Shown here: piece after piece, positions 33,741 through 43,864 of the stretch
Numbering within the stretch: the stretch's first letter is position 1
Layout of the letters: each line of letters starts with the position of its first letter
DNA from: Dyella dinghuensis
GTDB taxonomy: Bacteria; Pseudomonadota; Gammaproteobacteria; Xanthomonadales; Rhodanobacteraceae
DNA: 64,000 bases
Assembly: GCF_003977615.1 (NCBI RefSeq)
Contig: NZ_RYZR01000005.1
Coordinates: forward strand, 715,773-779,772
Reading direction: 5' to 3'
Notes under the pieces: generated by a model
What the model was told of the DNA's origin: nothing
The model's input: only the letters and a program-made list of their open reading frames with translations
The model's database searches: none
Made by a program: the position numbers and the translations under genes

Positions 33741-34706
33741 ATGGCCAAAACCGTGGCTGTCGTTGCCTTGCCGGGTGCCCAGTTACTCGATGTTTCCGGC
33801 CCACTGGATGTGTTTGCGCAAGCGAATATCGAAGCGGGCAAGACGTTCTACGCGCTCAAGGTGATCGCCTGTCAGCGCGGCCCTGTCCACAGCTCGTCCG
33901 GAGTGCGCCTGCTACCCGACGAAATCGCCGGCGAAGGGAATGAGCGCATCGACACGTTGCTGGTTGCTGGCGCCCCAAATGCCGGAAAGATCGCGCTATC
34001 GCCTCACATCCTTAAATGGTTACGAACAACGGCCAAGCGCAGCCGGCGTTATGGATCGATTTGCACGGGTGCCTTCGTGCTTGCTTCAACGGGTTTGCTG
34101 GACGGGCATCACGTCACGACGCATTGGGCAGCGGCTGAAGATCTCGCTCGCGCATATCCCAAGATACAGATTGACGAGGACGCACTTTATGTCCGCGACA
34201 GAAAGCTACGTACTGCCGCGGGTGTAACGGCGGGTTTGGATCTGGCACTCGTTCTGGTGGAGGAAGATTTAGGCCGCGATATCGCCAAGCGTGTCGCTGG
34301 CCAGTTGGTCATGTATTTCAAGCGGCCGGGCGGCCAATTGCAGTTCAGCCGAAAAGGCGAAACCCGGCCTATCGGGCACTCCGTGTTGCAGGAAGTTCAG
34401 CGCTGGGTTGCTGCCACGCCGGATCTGGATCACAGCATCGCCAGCCTGGCAAAGCGCGCGGGATTAAGTCCGCGGCACTTCGCACGTCTATTCCATGCGG
34501 AAGTCGGCATAACACCCGCAGCATGGGTGGAGGCCAGTCGTGTCACTACGGCGCGGACGCTATTGGAAAATGGGCACGACACACCAAAGCTGGTTGCATC
34601 CAAATGCGGCTTTGCCAATGCAGACACACTACGCCGCGCATTCAAGAAACACGTTGGCGTTACGCCCGCGGAGTACCGCAAACAGCATACGTTGCAGCTT
34701 CAATAG
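33741..34706 (+). CDS. GlxA family transcriptional regulator (DJ-1/PfpI plus AraC DNA-binding domain)
   Basis: A 321-residue regulator. The first 190 residues form a glutamine-amidotransferase-like domain (VVALPGAQLLDVSGPLDVFA, then the nucleophile-elbow equivalent SICTGAFVLASTGLLDG, where Cys is retained). Residues about 215-318 form the AraC domain: LSPRHFARLFHAEVGITPAA, then KLVASKCGFANADTLRRAF and the closing HVGVTPAEYRK. The retained Cys in this domain may sense a metabolite or be inactive. Divergent from the HD-domain protein, which is its most likely target. Confidence 0.92.
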   Translation: MAKTVAVVALPGAQLLDVSGPLDVFAQANIEAGKTFYALKVIACQRGPVHSSSGVRLLPDEIAGEGNERIDTLLVAGAPNAGKIALSPHILKWLRTTAKRSRRYGSICTGAFVLASTGLLDGHHVTTHWAAAEDLARAYPKIQIDEDALYVRDRKLRTAAGVTAGLDLALVLVEEDLGRDIAKRVAGQLVMYFKRPGGQLQFSRKGETRPIGHSVLQEVQRWVAATPDLDHSIASLAKRAGLSPRHFARLFHAEVGITPAAWVEASRVTTARTLLENGHDTPKLVASKCGFANADTLRRAFKKHVGVTPAEYRKQHTLQLQ

Positions 34707-34742
34707 CCGATCCGCCGTGCGCGTTTTTGAATTCACATAAAA

Positions 34743-34774
34743 CATGAGGCCGGGCATGACTGCCCGGCCTCATG
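34743..34774. terminator. Bidirectional hairpin between convergent genes
   Basis: A perfect 14-bp stem, CATGAGGCCGGGCA with loop TGAC. It lies 37 bases after the regulator stop and 27 bases after the sedolisin stop on the other strand. There is no T-run, so bidirectional termination is plausible but not typical. Confidence 0.7.
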
Positions 34775-34800
34775 TCGCAGCTTGAGTTTATGCCTGCGCC

Positions 34801-37800
34801 TTAGTGGCTAACACCAACCGCTGTATCGACGCCCGAGGTAACGGTACCTCCCTGCAGACGATTCGGCTGGATCTGCGAGCCGGCCGGAATCACTAGGGGA
34901 TTGCCAGATGCGTCAGCCACTCGCTGGGAAATAAATCCACCGTTGCCGTCGCTCAGCCACTCGTACACATCGCCCGCAGTACCGACCCACAGGATGTCCG
35001 CCAGACCATCACCATCGTAATCAGCGATGCTAGCCATGGTGTAACCCGGCGTGACGCTCATGGTCTTCACGCTTGTCACTTCAAAGCCATTCATGTTCCA
35101 CACTTGCATTTGGTTCGTGGCCGGGTTCGTCCAGAACAGAGACGTCACACCATTACCCGCCACATCGCCCGCGCCAAATAGCGTGAAGCCTTCCGCGTGA
35201 TTCTGAATCGCATGAGGGACGAAGCCCCCCTGCTGGTCGTTGATCCACACATAGACGCTGTTGTCGGTCTTGCTCGTCCAGACGATGTCTGCGTAACCAT
35301 CACCGTTGACATCAGCCAGATGCGGCACATAGCCCGTAGCGGCGCTAATGAGAGGCGAAGTAGTAGCACCCATGTGGATAGAAGCATGGCCAAGCACCCG
35401 CAGTTCCGTCACCGAAAGCTGCCACCAGCCGATCTGCCCCGTCGCACTGTTCCACCAGAACAACTCGTCAGAACCGGCGCCGTCGAAATTCGCAGCGCCC
35501 ATCAACTGCCAGCCCGCCGGATACGGCACGCCGACTGCCCCAGCGTAGTAATTGCTACTGCCGTTGGAAGCCACGCCACCCAGGCCATCAGACAACCACA
35601 CGTACAATTGGTTATCGGGACCCGTCCACGCGACCGAACCGATGGCAGTGCCTTCTGGAGCGAACACACTGTGCGCCTCAGCGGAGTAGAACTCGCCTAT
35701 CGCGCCAATCGTGTAGCCCGGCGAAACGGATTGCGACACGTTGTTCAGCACCACGCTGCCCTTCATACCCAGCTGCAGGAAGGTACCCTTCACCGGATCG
35801 ACCACCGCGATGTCGCTATATCCGTCGCCATAAGCTTCATAGGCCGACGAAAGATAATCGGACGGTGCGCTGTAGCCATTCTTGAACGGTGTGTAGAACT
35901 TCTTTAACGCGTTGACCAGGTTGGCCGCGTTAATGCTGCCAAGGCCCGTCGCCACGTTGTAACCGGAGCTGGTATTCCATGCCGGATCCAACGAGTCAAA
36001 ACCACCTGCACTGAGTACGCCATAGCTGTTGAGGCCGTTGCCCGTGTAGCAGTCGACGGTCCCGCCGTAGCATGGCACAGCGCTGTTACCCACAGTGACG
36101 TTGTTAAACACGCATGTGCTTTCAACGCTTGCACCGTTACTGGAATTACATGCATTCAACATCGCCGTATTGGGCGATCCAACCGTGCCGTATTCCTTGT
36201 TCGCGATGCTGTACAGCGCTGGCAGAATGTTACCGTTTGCCTGGCCCGTCGCCTGGTTGATCAGTGCCTGCACACCGGCCATCGCGGGCGCCGCGAAGGA
36301 GGTGCCGCCAGCGCTGTTGTACAGCACGTTATCGGGGTCGGTGTAACTACACGCCGTACCTCCCTCCGTTTGGTCGGACATGCAGAACACCAGCGCATGG
36401 CCATACAGACCATTGGCGGCAAACAGCGATACGTCCGGCAACATGCGCGTGCCGTATTCGATGGCGCCATAAATGCCGACCTGCGGCAGCGACAAGCTCC
36501 AGTTCGTGCTGTAACCACCACCGCCACCGGCAGTATTCAGATACAGCGTCGCAGGATCGTTGCAGGCTTGCACGCCATTACTATAGCCAAGCACACCATC
36601 CAGCACGCTACTGGCGCAGGAGTCGTTCCAGGTCATTTCCGGGATATAGCTGATTGCCGACTGATTGAGGGCAAGATTGCCTGAAGTCCAGTACGGCCCG
36701 TAGTTCGTGAAGTCGTTGAAGTCGGTACCGCCCACTGCAACGTTGAAGGGTGTCGAGGCCAAGCCGTTAACCGCAAGACCCTGATACGCAGCCTTCTGGT
36801 CCTGATTACAACCTGCCGAACCAGCATCGTCGGATGCTACGAAAACCGTCACGCCCTGGGCAGCAGCTTGCTCCCAAAGATCACCAGCCTCATTGGCCAT
36901 GCCATCCACAAAGCCATCGGCCTCACATTCACCGTAGCTCAGGCTGAACACTGCCGGGATCGGCGTGGTGTAACCGGTCAGCAGATTTTCCGCGGCCGTG
37001 AACGGGCCAAAGGTCGGACTGTTTGCGTCATCGCAAGAAGCGAACACGACATTGGCATCGGGGGCGGCTGCGCCGATCCACTCGGTATCCAATGCCGCCT
37101 CACCCTCATCACCGTTGGTGCCCGGATCTGGGCAACTGGTATCGCCGGCTGCTTGTAACGGGTTGATATACGCGATCGTACCCAGCGCATTGGCTGGCAA
37201 GAACGCGCTACGGAAGGTTTGCACGTCGGCAGGCAATACATCCGTGCGCTCCAGCACGGCCACGGTCTGGCCTGCGCCACGGATCGGCGTGCTTTGGTTC
37301 CACAAGGGGGTGACGTTGTAGATCGTGTTGAAGTCGGCCGGGGCGACGTCATAGGTCGTCTCCGTCTCGATCGTGCCGGGTGGGACCGTAAACTGTGGCG
37401 CACCCGCCGCCTTTGTCACTGTCTTCCATTTACCCGTGTGCTTGTCCTTGGTCACGGTGGCAACGTCGGTATGCAGCGCCTTCGGGAAGAAGTTGGTGAG
37501 CGAGGCCGCTCCCACCACCACCGGCGCCAACGCGGCCGGAATCTGCTGCGCGCTCGTGTTGGCGAAATGCGTTTCGCCATTGACGCGATAGCTATGCAGC
37601 GACGTATGAAAAGCGCTTCCTACCGCCGCCGCGGTGCCTGAGAAGTGAATCATCATGCCCGTGGGCGAAACCGAGGTCACTTTCAGCCCCTGTCCCTGCA
37701 ACCACTGCTTGACCTTGTCGATATCCGTCTGGGCCGGCCCGAACATCGTACCGATCTGCGTCGGGCTCAGCCAATGATGGAAGTATGGCGAGCTCGCATT

Positions 37801-38118
37801 GGTCAAAGCCTGGACATAGGCGTCGAACTGCTTCTGCTTGGCATCACTGCGCTTGAGCAGCAAGGTTACGTTGCGGAGTGTCTGCGTAGACGGCAATGTG
37901 CCAGCGTCGTTCGCCGAGACTGCCAGCGCGGGCTTGGTGCCCACCGCGACGGTCTTCGAATTATCGATCGCATCCGTGATCCGGGCGGTATCCGGCGCAA
38001 AACTCGGCAAGAGGCCTGCCTGCGCAGCAGCTGCGTGGGCACCTAGCGGCGCCCCCGCGGTGAGCGCCAGGCATACCGCCCAAGACAGCATTTTTTCTTT
38101 CTTACAACGGGTATACAT
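34801..38118 (-). CDS. Secreted sedolisin (S53 serine-carboxyl peptidase) with C-terminal FG-GAP/VCBS-like repeats
   Basis: A 1105-residue exported protease. It has a signal peptide (SWAVCLALTAGAPLGAHA), a Pro-kumamolisin activation domain (residues about 45-260, with YFHHWLSPTQIGTMFGPAQ), and the S53 catalytic domain: Glu and Asp in GEAALDTEW, the oxyanion Asp in VFVASDDAGSAGC, and the Ser in GGTSFAAPAMAGV. After residue about 770 come at least four Asp/Gly-rich repeats (ANFDGAGSDELFWW, ADVNGDGYADIVWT, GDVAGNGVTSLFWT, ADYDGDGLADILWV) that resemble calcium-binding FG-GAP/VCBS blades and could form a beta-propeller for substrate or cell-surface binding. GAGGGGAG precedes ATG 38118; codons further upstream are not signal-like. 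Acid-active endopeptidase function is inferred from the family. Confidence 0.92.
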   Translation of the reverse strand: MYTRCKKEKMLSWAVCLALTAGAPLGAHAAAAQAGLLPSFAPDTARITDAIDNSKTVAVGTKPALAVSANDAGTLPSTQTLRNVTLLLKRSDAKQKQFDAYVQALTNASSPYFHHWLSPTQIGTMFGPAQTDIDKVKQWLQGQGLKVTSVSPTGMMIHFSGTAAAVGSAFHTSLHSYRVNGETHFANTSAQQIPAALAPVVVGAASLTNFFPKALHTDVATVTKDKHTGKWKTVTKAAGAPQFTVPPGTIETETTYDVAPADFNTIYNVTPLWNQSTPIRGAGQTVAVLERTDVLPADVQTFRSAFLPANALGTIAYINPLQAAGDTSCPDPGTNGDEGEAALDTEWIGAAAPDANVVFASCDDANSPTFGPFTAAENLLTGYTTPIPAVFSLSYGECEADGFVDGMANEAGDLWEQAAAQGVTVFVASDDAGSAGCNQDQKAAYQGLAVNGLASTPFNVAVGGTDFNDFTNYGPYWTSGNLALNQSAISYIPEMTWNDSCASSVLDGVLGYSNGVQACNDPATLYLNTAGGGGGYSTNWSLSLPQVGIYGAIEYGTRMLPDVSLFAANGLYGHALVFCMSDQTEGGTACSYTDPDNVLYNSAGGTSFAAPAMAGVQALINQATGQANGNILPALYSIANKEYGTVGSPNTAMLNACNSSNGASVESTCVFNNVTVGNSAVPCYGGTVDCYTGNGLNSYGVLSAGGFDSLDPAWNTSSGYNVATGLGSINAANLVNALKKFYTPFKNGYSAPSDYLSSAYEAYGDGYSDIAVVDPVKGTFLQLGMKGSVVLNNVSQSVSPGYTIGAIGEFYSAEAHSVFAPEGTAIGSVAWTGPDNQLYVWLSDGLGGVASNGSSNYYAGAVGVPYPAGWQLMGAANFDGAGSDELFWWNSATGQIGWWQLSVTELRVLGHASIHMGATTSPLISAATGYVPHLADVNGDGYADIVWTSKTDNSVYVWINDQQGGFVPHAIQNHAEGFTLFGAGDVAGNGVTSLFWTNPATNQMQVWNMNGFEVTSVKTMSVTPGYTMASIADYDGDGLADILWVGTAGDVYEWLSDGNGGFISQRVADASGNPLVIPAGSQIQPNRLQGGTVTSGVDTAVGVSH

Positions 38119-38433
38119 GCACGCTCCCCTCTTTTTTGCGTAAACAGCTCTAGCTAGATCGCGGATGGCGACCCAGTGCTGACAATCCGTTCCCTTGCTC
38201 CCCCCGCCATGCCGGAATGACACTGTTATGACATAGCCAGGCCTAGCGAGGCTAAAAGAACAAACTGTTTACCGTCACGCACGGTAATTTCACTCGACTC
38301 ACCAAATCTCACCAAGCAATATGAGCCAGGGGCGGGGGATGCCCAGGGCCATTGGCACCACCATCCTTCGATTTTCAAATGCAGCATTCGGCGGCGCGCA
38401 AAACCCTGCGCGACTTTCCGATCGAGACACTCC
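38119..38433. other. Divergent spacer between sedolisin and the sensor kinase
   Basis: 315 bases with promoters expected for both neighbours. Only a short TCTAGCTAGA palindrome (38149-38158) and a GC-rich stretch near 38325 stand out; no gene is seen. Confidence 0.5.
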
Positions 38434-39888
38434 ATGTGGCAACGCTTGACAGCCTGGCTCAGTGCCGTACCGATAAGCGATCCGGTTGACCGCCGAAACG
38501 CCGTGTTCATGCAGTGGCTGCTGGCCTTCCAGGGCCTCCGGACACCGCTGATCAAGATTTATCTGCTGGCATCGGAGTGGCCGTATATGACGGCACACTT
38601 TTTCGAAAAAACAGCTTCGGGCGAAGGCATGTCCGTGGCGATAGATCTAGGCACCGATCTGGCGATGACCGTATCGGCCTGGGTCGGCTTCTATCTGATT
38701 CGTGTTGGAAAATTTCGCCAGGCTGTCAAACAGTTTCTCGCCACACTGCTCATTTCGGGCGTGCTCGCCTATGGCACCTTTGGCTATAGGGTCAATCCAG
38801 GGGACTCGTTGCTTATCATTTCCCTTGCCCTGGGTGGATTGATGCTCGGTCGCCGTGCGCTATGGACAATCTATGTGTCGATCCTGCTCATCTTCGCCGC
38901 AGGTATGACTGCCGATTATGTGCATACCGCGGACGCGTCGAAAACGATCTTCGCCGCCTACAGCAATCTACTGTTCCGTACGTTTAGCTACGCGCTCATC
39001 ACCATCATTCTCGACCGAAGCAGCGGCGCGTTACGAGAGGCATTGGCTGAATCGGATATGCATCGACGTCAGCTGCAGCACGAAATGGTGGAGCGCGAAC
39101 GCACGCAAGAGCAGCTGCTTCATGCACAGAAAATGGATGCGGTTGGCAGATTGGCTCAGGGTGTCGCGCACGATTTCAACAATGTGCTGGCGGTCATCCT
39201 CGGCTTCTCGAAGGAGCGGTATCGACTGGATGAGCCCGAAGCAGAGCGTAGCGCCGACTCCATGGCACTGGCGCAGGCGCTGCTTGGCGTTGAAATGGCC
39301 GCCCGTCGCGCCGATTCGATCAGCCGCAAGCTGCTCAATTTCAGCCGACGCGATATGACACATGTCGAAATTTTCGACATAGCCGAAGGCATTCGGGATG
39401 TGGAACTCATGCTTCGCCAATTATTTCCACAAACGGTGCATTTGGTCTTCAAACTCCCGAATGAAGCACTGCTCATTGAATTCGACCTCAGCCAATTCGA
39501 GTTGGCCATATTGAACATTGCTTCCAACGCTCGGGATGCCATGCCTGAGGGCGGCACCTTTGAAGTAGCAGTTGTTCGATTTGATTCGACTACCGTGACT
39601 CTTGTATTGGCGGATACCGGCACGGGTATGCCGGAGGAAACGAAAGCTCGGATATTCGAGCCTTTCTTCACAACCAAGCCTGTTGGAAGCGGCACGGGAG
39701 TGGGTCTGACCGTTGTCTACAATCTGATTCGCAATGCCGACGGAAGTATCGAAGTAGAAAGCGAGATCGGAAAAGGGACAGTATTTCGAATTCGTTTTCC
39801 GCTCGCCAAGGCGCTGGACCCGGACATATCCATGTATGCGCGAGGCCTTGAAGATCCTCTGAAAATCGCGCGCCTGAGCAGACAATGA
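38434..39888 (+). CDS. Membrane sensor histidine kinase
   Basis: A 484-residue kinase. Four or five hydrophobic helices occupy residues about 70-195 with short loops, so there is no large sensor domain outside the membrane. A coiled linker leads to the HisKA helix, where the phospho-acceptor His246 lies in GVAHDFNNVLAVILGF. The ATPase domain has the N box NIASNARDAMPEGG, G1 DTGTGMPEETKARIF and G2 SGTGVGLTVVYNL. HDFNN-type kinases often act with a separate receiver. The response regulator at 39993 faces it convergently and may be its partner. Start is ATG 38434. Confidence 0.9.
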   Translation: MWQRLTAWLSAVPISDPVDRRNAVFMQWLLAFQGLRTPLIKIYLLASEWPYMTAHFFEKTASGEGMSVAIDLGTDLAMTVSAWVGFYLIRVGKFRQAVKQFLATLLISGVLAYGTFGYRVNPGDSLLIISLALGGLMLGRRALWTIYVSILLIFAAGMTADYVHTADASKTIFAAYSNLLFRTFSYALITIILDRSSGALREALAESDMHRRQLQHEMVERERTQEQLLHAQKMDAVGRLAQGVAHDFNNVLAVILGFSKERYRLDEPEAERSADSMALAQALLGVEMAARRADSISRKLLNFSRRDMTHVEIFDIAEGIRDVELMLRQLFPQTVHLVFKLPNEALLIEFDLSQFELAILNIASNARDAMPEGGTFEVAVVRFDSTTVTLVLADTGTGMPEETKARIFEPFFTTKPVGSGTGVGLTVVYNLIRNADGSIEVESEIGKGTVFRIRFPLAKALDPDISMYARGLEDPLKIARLSRQ

Positions 39889-39992
39889 CTGCGGCATCCA
39901 TCGCAGCTTGACGACTGATGGAGTCGGCTTCAGCTGTCTATTTGAATGGCTTGGAGCAAACCTGTCGACAGCAATACGGCGCTGCTCATCGA

Positions 39993-40697
39993 TCAAATCA
40001 GTAGAAAGACATACCCCTCGCCGTGAACCGCGGTCAGCGGCAACGGCACGCCAAGCACTCGCTGCGCTTTCTTGCGTAACCGGTGAATCAAGGAATCGAG
40101 GCGGTGCGGATCGAAGTCATAAACGTTAGCTGTCAGCGCCTTGATCAATTCATCGCGCGATACCGCTTGGTTGGGCTTTTCCAGCAACTTCGAGAGTAAG
40201 CGTCCCTCGGTCTTGGTGAGCGCCACCATGCCACCCGACGGGGAAAGCAGACACCAGTCGTCCGCATCCAGGCGCCAATGGCGCTGAGTCTGTGCCTGCG
40301 AAGCACGTAGCCGTCGCGCAACACTGTACAACGTTGCAGCAAGCAGATCGGTATCCACTGGTTTGGTGAGGTAAGCGTCCGCACCCTCCGAAAGACCTCG
40401 CACCCGATCGGCTGTGGTGTTACGCCCAGTCAACATGACAATACCCACATCGCTCATTTGCGCGCGGAGCTTACACGTAAGCTCGAAGCCGTCAGCATCC
40501 GGCAAACCTACATCGAGGATCAGAATGTCGGGCCAATGGGCCTGCGTATAGCGATCCAATTCTGCCGCAGAACCGACGGCGGTAATGTCAAAACCAAAAC
40601 GCTGCAACTGAGGTACCAGCACACGGTCTCTCAGCAGCTCGTCGTCTTCGAGCATGAGCACGCGCAAAGGGGCTTTGACAGCATGAATCGAATTCAT
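39993..40697 (-). CDS. Response regulator, OmpR/PhoB family
   Basis: A 234-residue two-domain regulator. The receiver domain has the acidic pair in MLEDDELLRD, phospho-acceptor Asp62 in LDVGLPDADG, the Thr in VMLTGRNTT and Lys in YLTKPVDTD. The C-terminal winged helix includes LTKTEGRLLSKLLEKPNQAV, the recognition region RLDSLIHRLRKKAQ and the wing hairpin VHGEGYVFLL. The AATAAAAG leader with GGAA supports ATG 40697. It faces the sensor kinase tail to tail, 104 bases apart. Pairing with that kinase is likely but inferred. Confidence 0.92.
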   Translation of the reverse strand: MNSIHAVKAPLRVLMLEDDELLRDRVLVPQLQRFGFDITAVGSAAELDRYTQAHWPDILILDVGLPDADGFELTCKLRAQMSDVGIVMLTGRNTTADRVRGLSEGADAYLTKPVDTDLLAATLYSVARRLRASQAQTQRHWRLDADDWCLLSPSGGMVALTKTEGRLLSKLLEKPNQAVSRDELIKALTANVYDFDPHRLDSLIHRLRKKAQRVLGVPLPLTAVHGEGYVFLLI

Positions 40698-40975
40698 CTT
40701 TTATTTTCCACGCACAAGGCAGGCTACTAAGCATGCGAATCAAACCCTACCTTCCCTGTATGAAGCGCATAAAACCAAGCGCCAATTTAAATGAGCAAAC
40801 TCCCAAGCAATTCGACGATAAACACGAACACGATCTTTAGTGTGTTGCGGGCTCTGACCAACTTGGTAGCCGAAAGCGGGCATTCACGACTTTACAAGAA
40901 CAAACTCCAGACTTAACAACCTGAGATGCGGCAGTTCGTGTGACCTCGTGCATCAGGGATTCAAAAAGGCAAAGA

Positions 40976-42856
40976 TTACTGCCCCTTTTGCACTGGCAGC
41001 AGCACTGCACTCCCTGCGTTGGTACCACGCATGACGCTCACCGTCTCTGCACGATAATCCTCCGGCTTGGCGAAGAAAATGTTCGGCACATAGGTTTGCG
41101 GATTGCGGTCGTACACCGGGAACCAGGTGGATTGAATCTGCACCATGATGCGGTGTCCGGGCTGGAAGACGTAATTGACGGGTGGCAGGCCGAATTTGTA
41201 TTCCTGTACTACACCTGCCGGAATTGCCGAGGGTGATGCAAGATCCTGGCGATAGCGGCCGCGGAAAATATCCATGCTGATCGGCAGTTCGTAACCGCCC
41301 ATTTCCGGCTGTTCGGCAAACGCTGGCGGATAGACGTCGATGATCTTCACCACGAAGTCGACGTCCGTGCCGGTTATTTTCGCGAAGATGTCCGCAATGG
41401 GATTGCCTTGCAAACGCACGGCGTGATCCAGTGGCGCCGTCTGGAAGGTGATCACATCGGGGCGACTGGCAGCGAAACGCTGATCGTGCAGTAACCAGGT
41501 GCTCCACTGCGCGTGATCGCTGAAGCGAACAGGCTGCGGCACGAAGGGCACCGGCTTGTCTGGATCGGACACATAGCTATCCTCGCCGTCCGCAGGACGA
41601 TCGAAGCTCAACTGATGATTCGCGCCGAGATACATCGGCGTGAGGCGTTGCACACCCGGCCAATCCGATAGTGCTTCCCAGTGTTTTTCCGACGGCTCGA
41701 AAACCATCACGCGCGGCAACGGCTTCGCAGGCTTCTCGTCTTTCAGATACTGATCGAAGAACGGAATCAGGACATTCTTGCGGAAATCAGCCGATGTATC
41801 GCCGTTCCATTTCAGCGGGCCGAGCGATTCGCCCGCGCGATTGATCTGACTGTGGTACCACGGGCCGAGCACGAGATGATTGTTGGCGACGGCACCCGCC
41901 TTCTTGAGCGCTTCCCATGTGTGCACGGCGCCGTAGATGTCTTCCTGATCCCACAGTCCCTGTAGCCACATGGTCGGAACACGCGACGGGTGCGCAGCTT
42001 CCAGCTTGTCCAGCGCCTGCAATTGCCAGAACGCGTCGTACGCGGGATGCGCGGAGAGGCGGTTCCACCATGGCAGTTGTTGAAAGCCATGCGCCTCGGC
42101 GTAGACACCTGCGGCGCCGCCATTCAAGTAAGTCTGATAGTCGTCGTAACCGACGCGCGGCACCGGATCGGCCGCACCGGCAACGGTGCTTTGCTCGGTG
42201 AAGTAATCGAGATTGCCTTGGCGGAACGCGCCGTTATGGAACCAGTCGTCGCCGCGCCAGCCATCGACCATCGGACTTTGTGGTGCGGCAACTTTCAATG
42301 CAGGGTTCGGGCCGAGCAATGCCATCGCCACCGTCCAACCGTCGTAGGACGATCCGATCATGCCCACTTTGCCGTTGGATTCAGGCACATTTTTGACGAG
42401 CCACGCGAGCGTGTCATACGCGTCAGTGGTGTCATCGGTCGTGCTGGGATTGAGCGGGCCACGCGGCGGCCGCGTCATCACAAAATCGCCTTCCGAACCG
42501 TTTTTGCCGCGAATATCCTGCGATACGAAGATGTAGCCGTCGTCCACCCATTCGCGCAACGCCGACCACACGGCATCGCGCAGAACCGGAACGTTCTTGT
42601 CCACATCGTTCGATGCGCCATACGGCCCGCGATCGAGCAGCATCGGAAGATTTTTGGCGCCGTTGGGTATGACGATGATCGTGTGCAGCTTCACGCCATC
42701 GCGCATCGGGATCATCACTTCCCGGCGGACGTAGTTGTAAGCCGTCCTGGGTGGATTCCATGTCTTGGGGAGATCGCTGCCTTGCTGGATCATGTCCGGC
42801 GTCACGGCCGCGGACTGGCCGGCGAGAAGCATGGCGAGCGTTATGCCAAGTAACAT
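40976..42856 (-). CDS. Alpha-amino acid ester hydrolase (CocE/NonD, S15-like)
   Basis: A 626-residue exported serine hydrolase (signal MLLGITLAMLLAGQSAA). The alpha/beta-hydrolase domain carries the nucleophile Ser170 in IGSSYDGWTV, and the catalytic Asp within LWDQEDIYG is followed by a His in GPWYHSQINRAG. The Asp in VDGWRGDDWFH and the Glu-Asp pair after the catalytic Asp form the carboxylate cluster that binds the alpha-amino group. Spacings agree with the Xanthomonas citri enzyme, which hydrolyses and transfers alpha-amino acid esters and beta-lactam side chains. A C-terminal jelly-roll domain (VQEYKFGLPPVNYVFQPGHR) completes the family architecture. GGGGAG lies 8 bases ahead of the ATG. 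Native substrate is unknown. Confidence 0.9.
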   Translation of the reverse strand: MLLGITLAMLLAGQSAAVTPDMIQQGSDLPKTWNPPRTAYNYVRREVMIPMRDGVKLHTIIVIPNGAKNLPMLLDRGPYGASNDVDKNVPVLRDAVWSALREWVDDGYIFVSQDIRGKNGSEGDFVMTRPPRGPLNPSTTDDTTDAYDTLAWLVKNVPESNGKVGMIGSSYDGWTVAMALLGPNPALKVAAPQSPMVDGWRGDDWFHNGAFRQGNLDYFTEQSTVAGAADPVPRVGYDDYQTYLNGGAAGVYAEAHGFQQLPWWNRLSAHPAYDAFWQLQALDKLEAAHPSRVPTMWLQGLWDQEDIYGAVHTWEALKKAGAVANNHLVLGPWYHSQINRAGESLGPLKWNGDTSADFRKNVLIPFFDQYLKDEKPAKPLPRVMVFEPSEKHWEALSDWPGVQRLTPMYLGANHQLSFDRPADGEDSYVSDPDKPVPFVPQPVRFSDHAQWSTWLLHDQRFAASRPDVITFQTAPLDHAVRLQGNPIADIFAKITGTDVDFVVKIIDVYPPAFAEQPEMGGYELPISMDIFRGRYRQDLASPSAIPAGVVQEYKFGLPPVNYVFQPGHRIMVQIQSTWFPVYDRNPQTYVPNIFFAKPEDYRAETVSVMRGTNAGSAVLLPVQKGQ

Positions 42857-42991
42857 CGTGAAACTCCCCAGTCGTTGTGCGGTGATGTGCGGGTCGCGTG
42901 ATCATCGATAAGTAATGCGCAAGCCATTGGTATGGCAAGTGCCACACGTCGCGATGCGGCGGTAAAGCGATCTTTTCCGCTCGTCTTCTAC

Positions 42992-43843
42992 TCAATTCGC
43001 CAATTGATCGACGACCATATCCAGCAGTGCGCGCAATCGGGCGAGGCGCCGCATATCGCGGTGATAACCAACCCAGACGTCGCGCGTGGGCGGCTCTTCG
43101 CCCAGATCGATGCGCTGCAGGTTGTCGATGGTATCGCCGAGCGGGCGCGGCAATACGGCGACCCCTGCACCCATGACACACATACGCGCCTGCACAGAGC
43201 GGGCGTTGCTGCGAAAGCCGACATGCGCATGCGGAAGCATGCGTTGCAACCACGCCACTTCGGGCATGCCGCCAAAAGCGACATTCATTACCAGCAACGA
43301 TGCGCCGGTACCATCGCCGGTTTCCGGGCGCGGGTAATCTGACGCGATATACACACCGTAGGGCATACGCAAAAGCTTGCGCGAGACGACATCGGGTTCG
43401 TCGAACGGTTGAATGCGAAACGCCAGGTCCGCCTCGCGCCGCGACAGGCTGAAAAAGCGCGAATCGGTAAGCAGTTCGATGATCACGCGCGGATACTGTT
43501 TTGAGAACTCGGCAATGACCGGCGTCAGGATGTATTCGGCAAACCAATCCGACGAAGTGATGCGCAACATGCCATCGAGTTGCTGTTCCTGTCCGGTGAG
43601 TTGACGTTGAAAAGCGAGCGCCTCTTCCTCCATACGCTCGGCGTGACTGAGTACGGCAGCACCTTCGTCCGTCAACACGAACCCATCCTTGGTGCGCTGA
43701 AACAGCTGATGTCCCAGTGCCCGTTCGAGCGCCTGCAATCGCCGGCCCATCGTGGGCTGCGTTTGCCCCAGTTTGCGGGCGGCGGCGCCAAGCGTTCCTT
43801 CGCGCGCGATGGCCAGGAAAACGCGGAGATCGCTCCATTCCAT
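42992..43843 (-). CDS. LysR family transcriptional regulator
   Basis: A 283-residue LTTR. The DNA-binding domain (LRVFLAIAREGTLGAAARKL, then GQTQPTMGRRLQALERALG) is followed by an effector domain starting near residue 90 (LRITSSDWFAEYILTPVIAE). Near its end VMGAGVAVLPRPLGD is the typical effector-domain helix. ATG 43843 is chosen because GAGG lies 7 bases ahead; an in-frame GTG sits two codons upstream. It is divergent from the oxidoreductase at 43965 and co-directional with the ester hydrolase downstream (135-base gap), so it may control either. Confidence 0.92.
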   Translation of the reverse strand: MEWSDLRVFLAIAREGTLGAAARKLGQTQPTMGRRLQALERALGHQLFQRTKDGFVLTDEGAAVLSHAERMEEEALAFQRQLTGQEQQLDGMLRITSSDWFAEYILTPVIAEFSKQYPRVIIELLTDSRFFSLSRREADLAFRIQPFDEPDVVSRKLLRMPYGVYIASDYPRPETGDGTGASLLVMNVAFGGMPEVAWLQRMLPHAHVGFRSNARSVQARMCVMGAGVAVLPRPLGDTIDNLQRIDLGEEPPTRDVWVGYHRDMRRLARLRALLDMVVDQLAN

Positions 43844-43864
43844 CGGCACACCTCATCGCTAATA

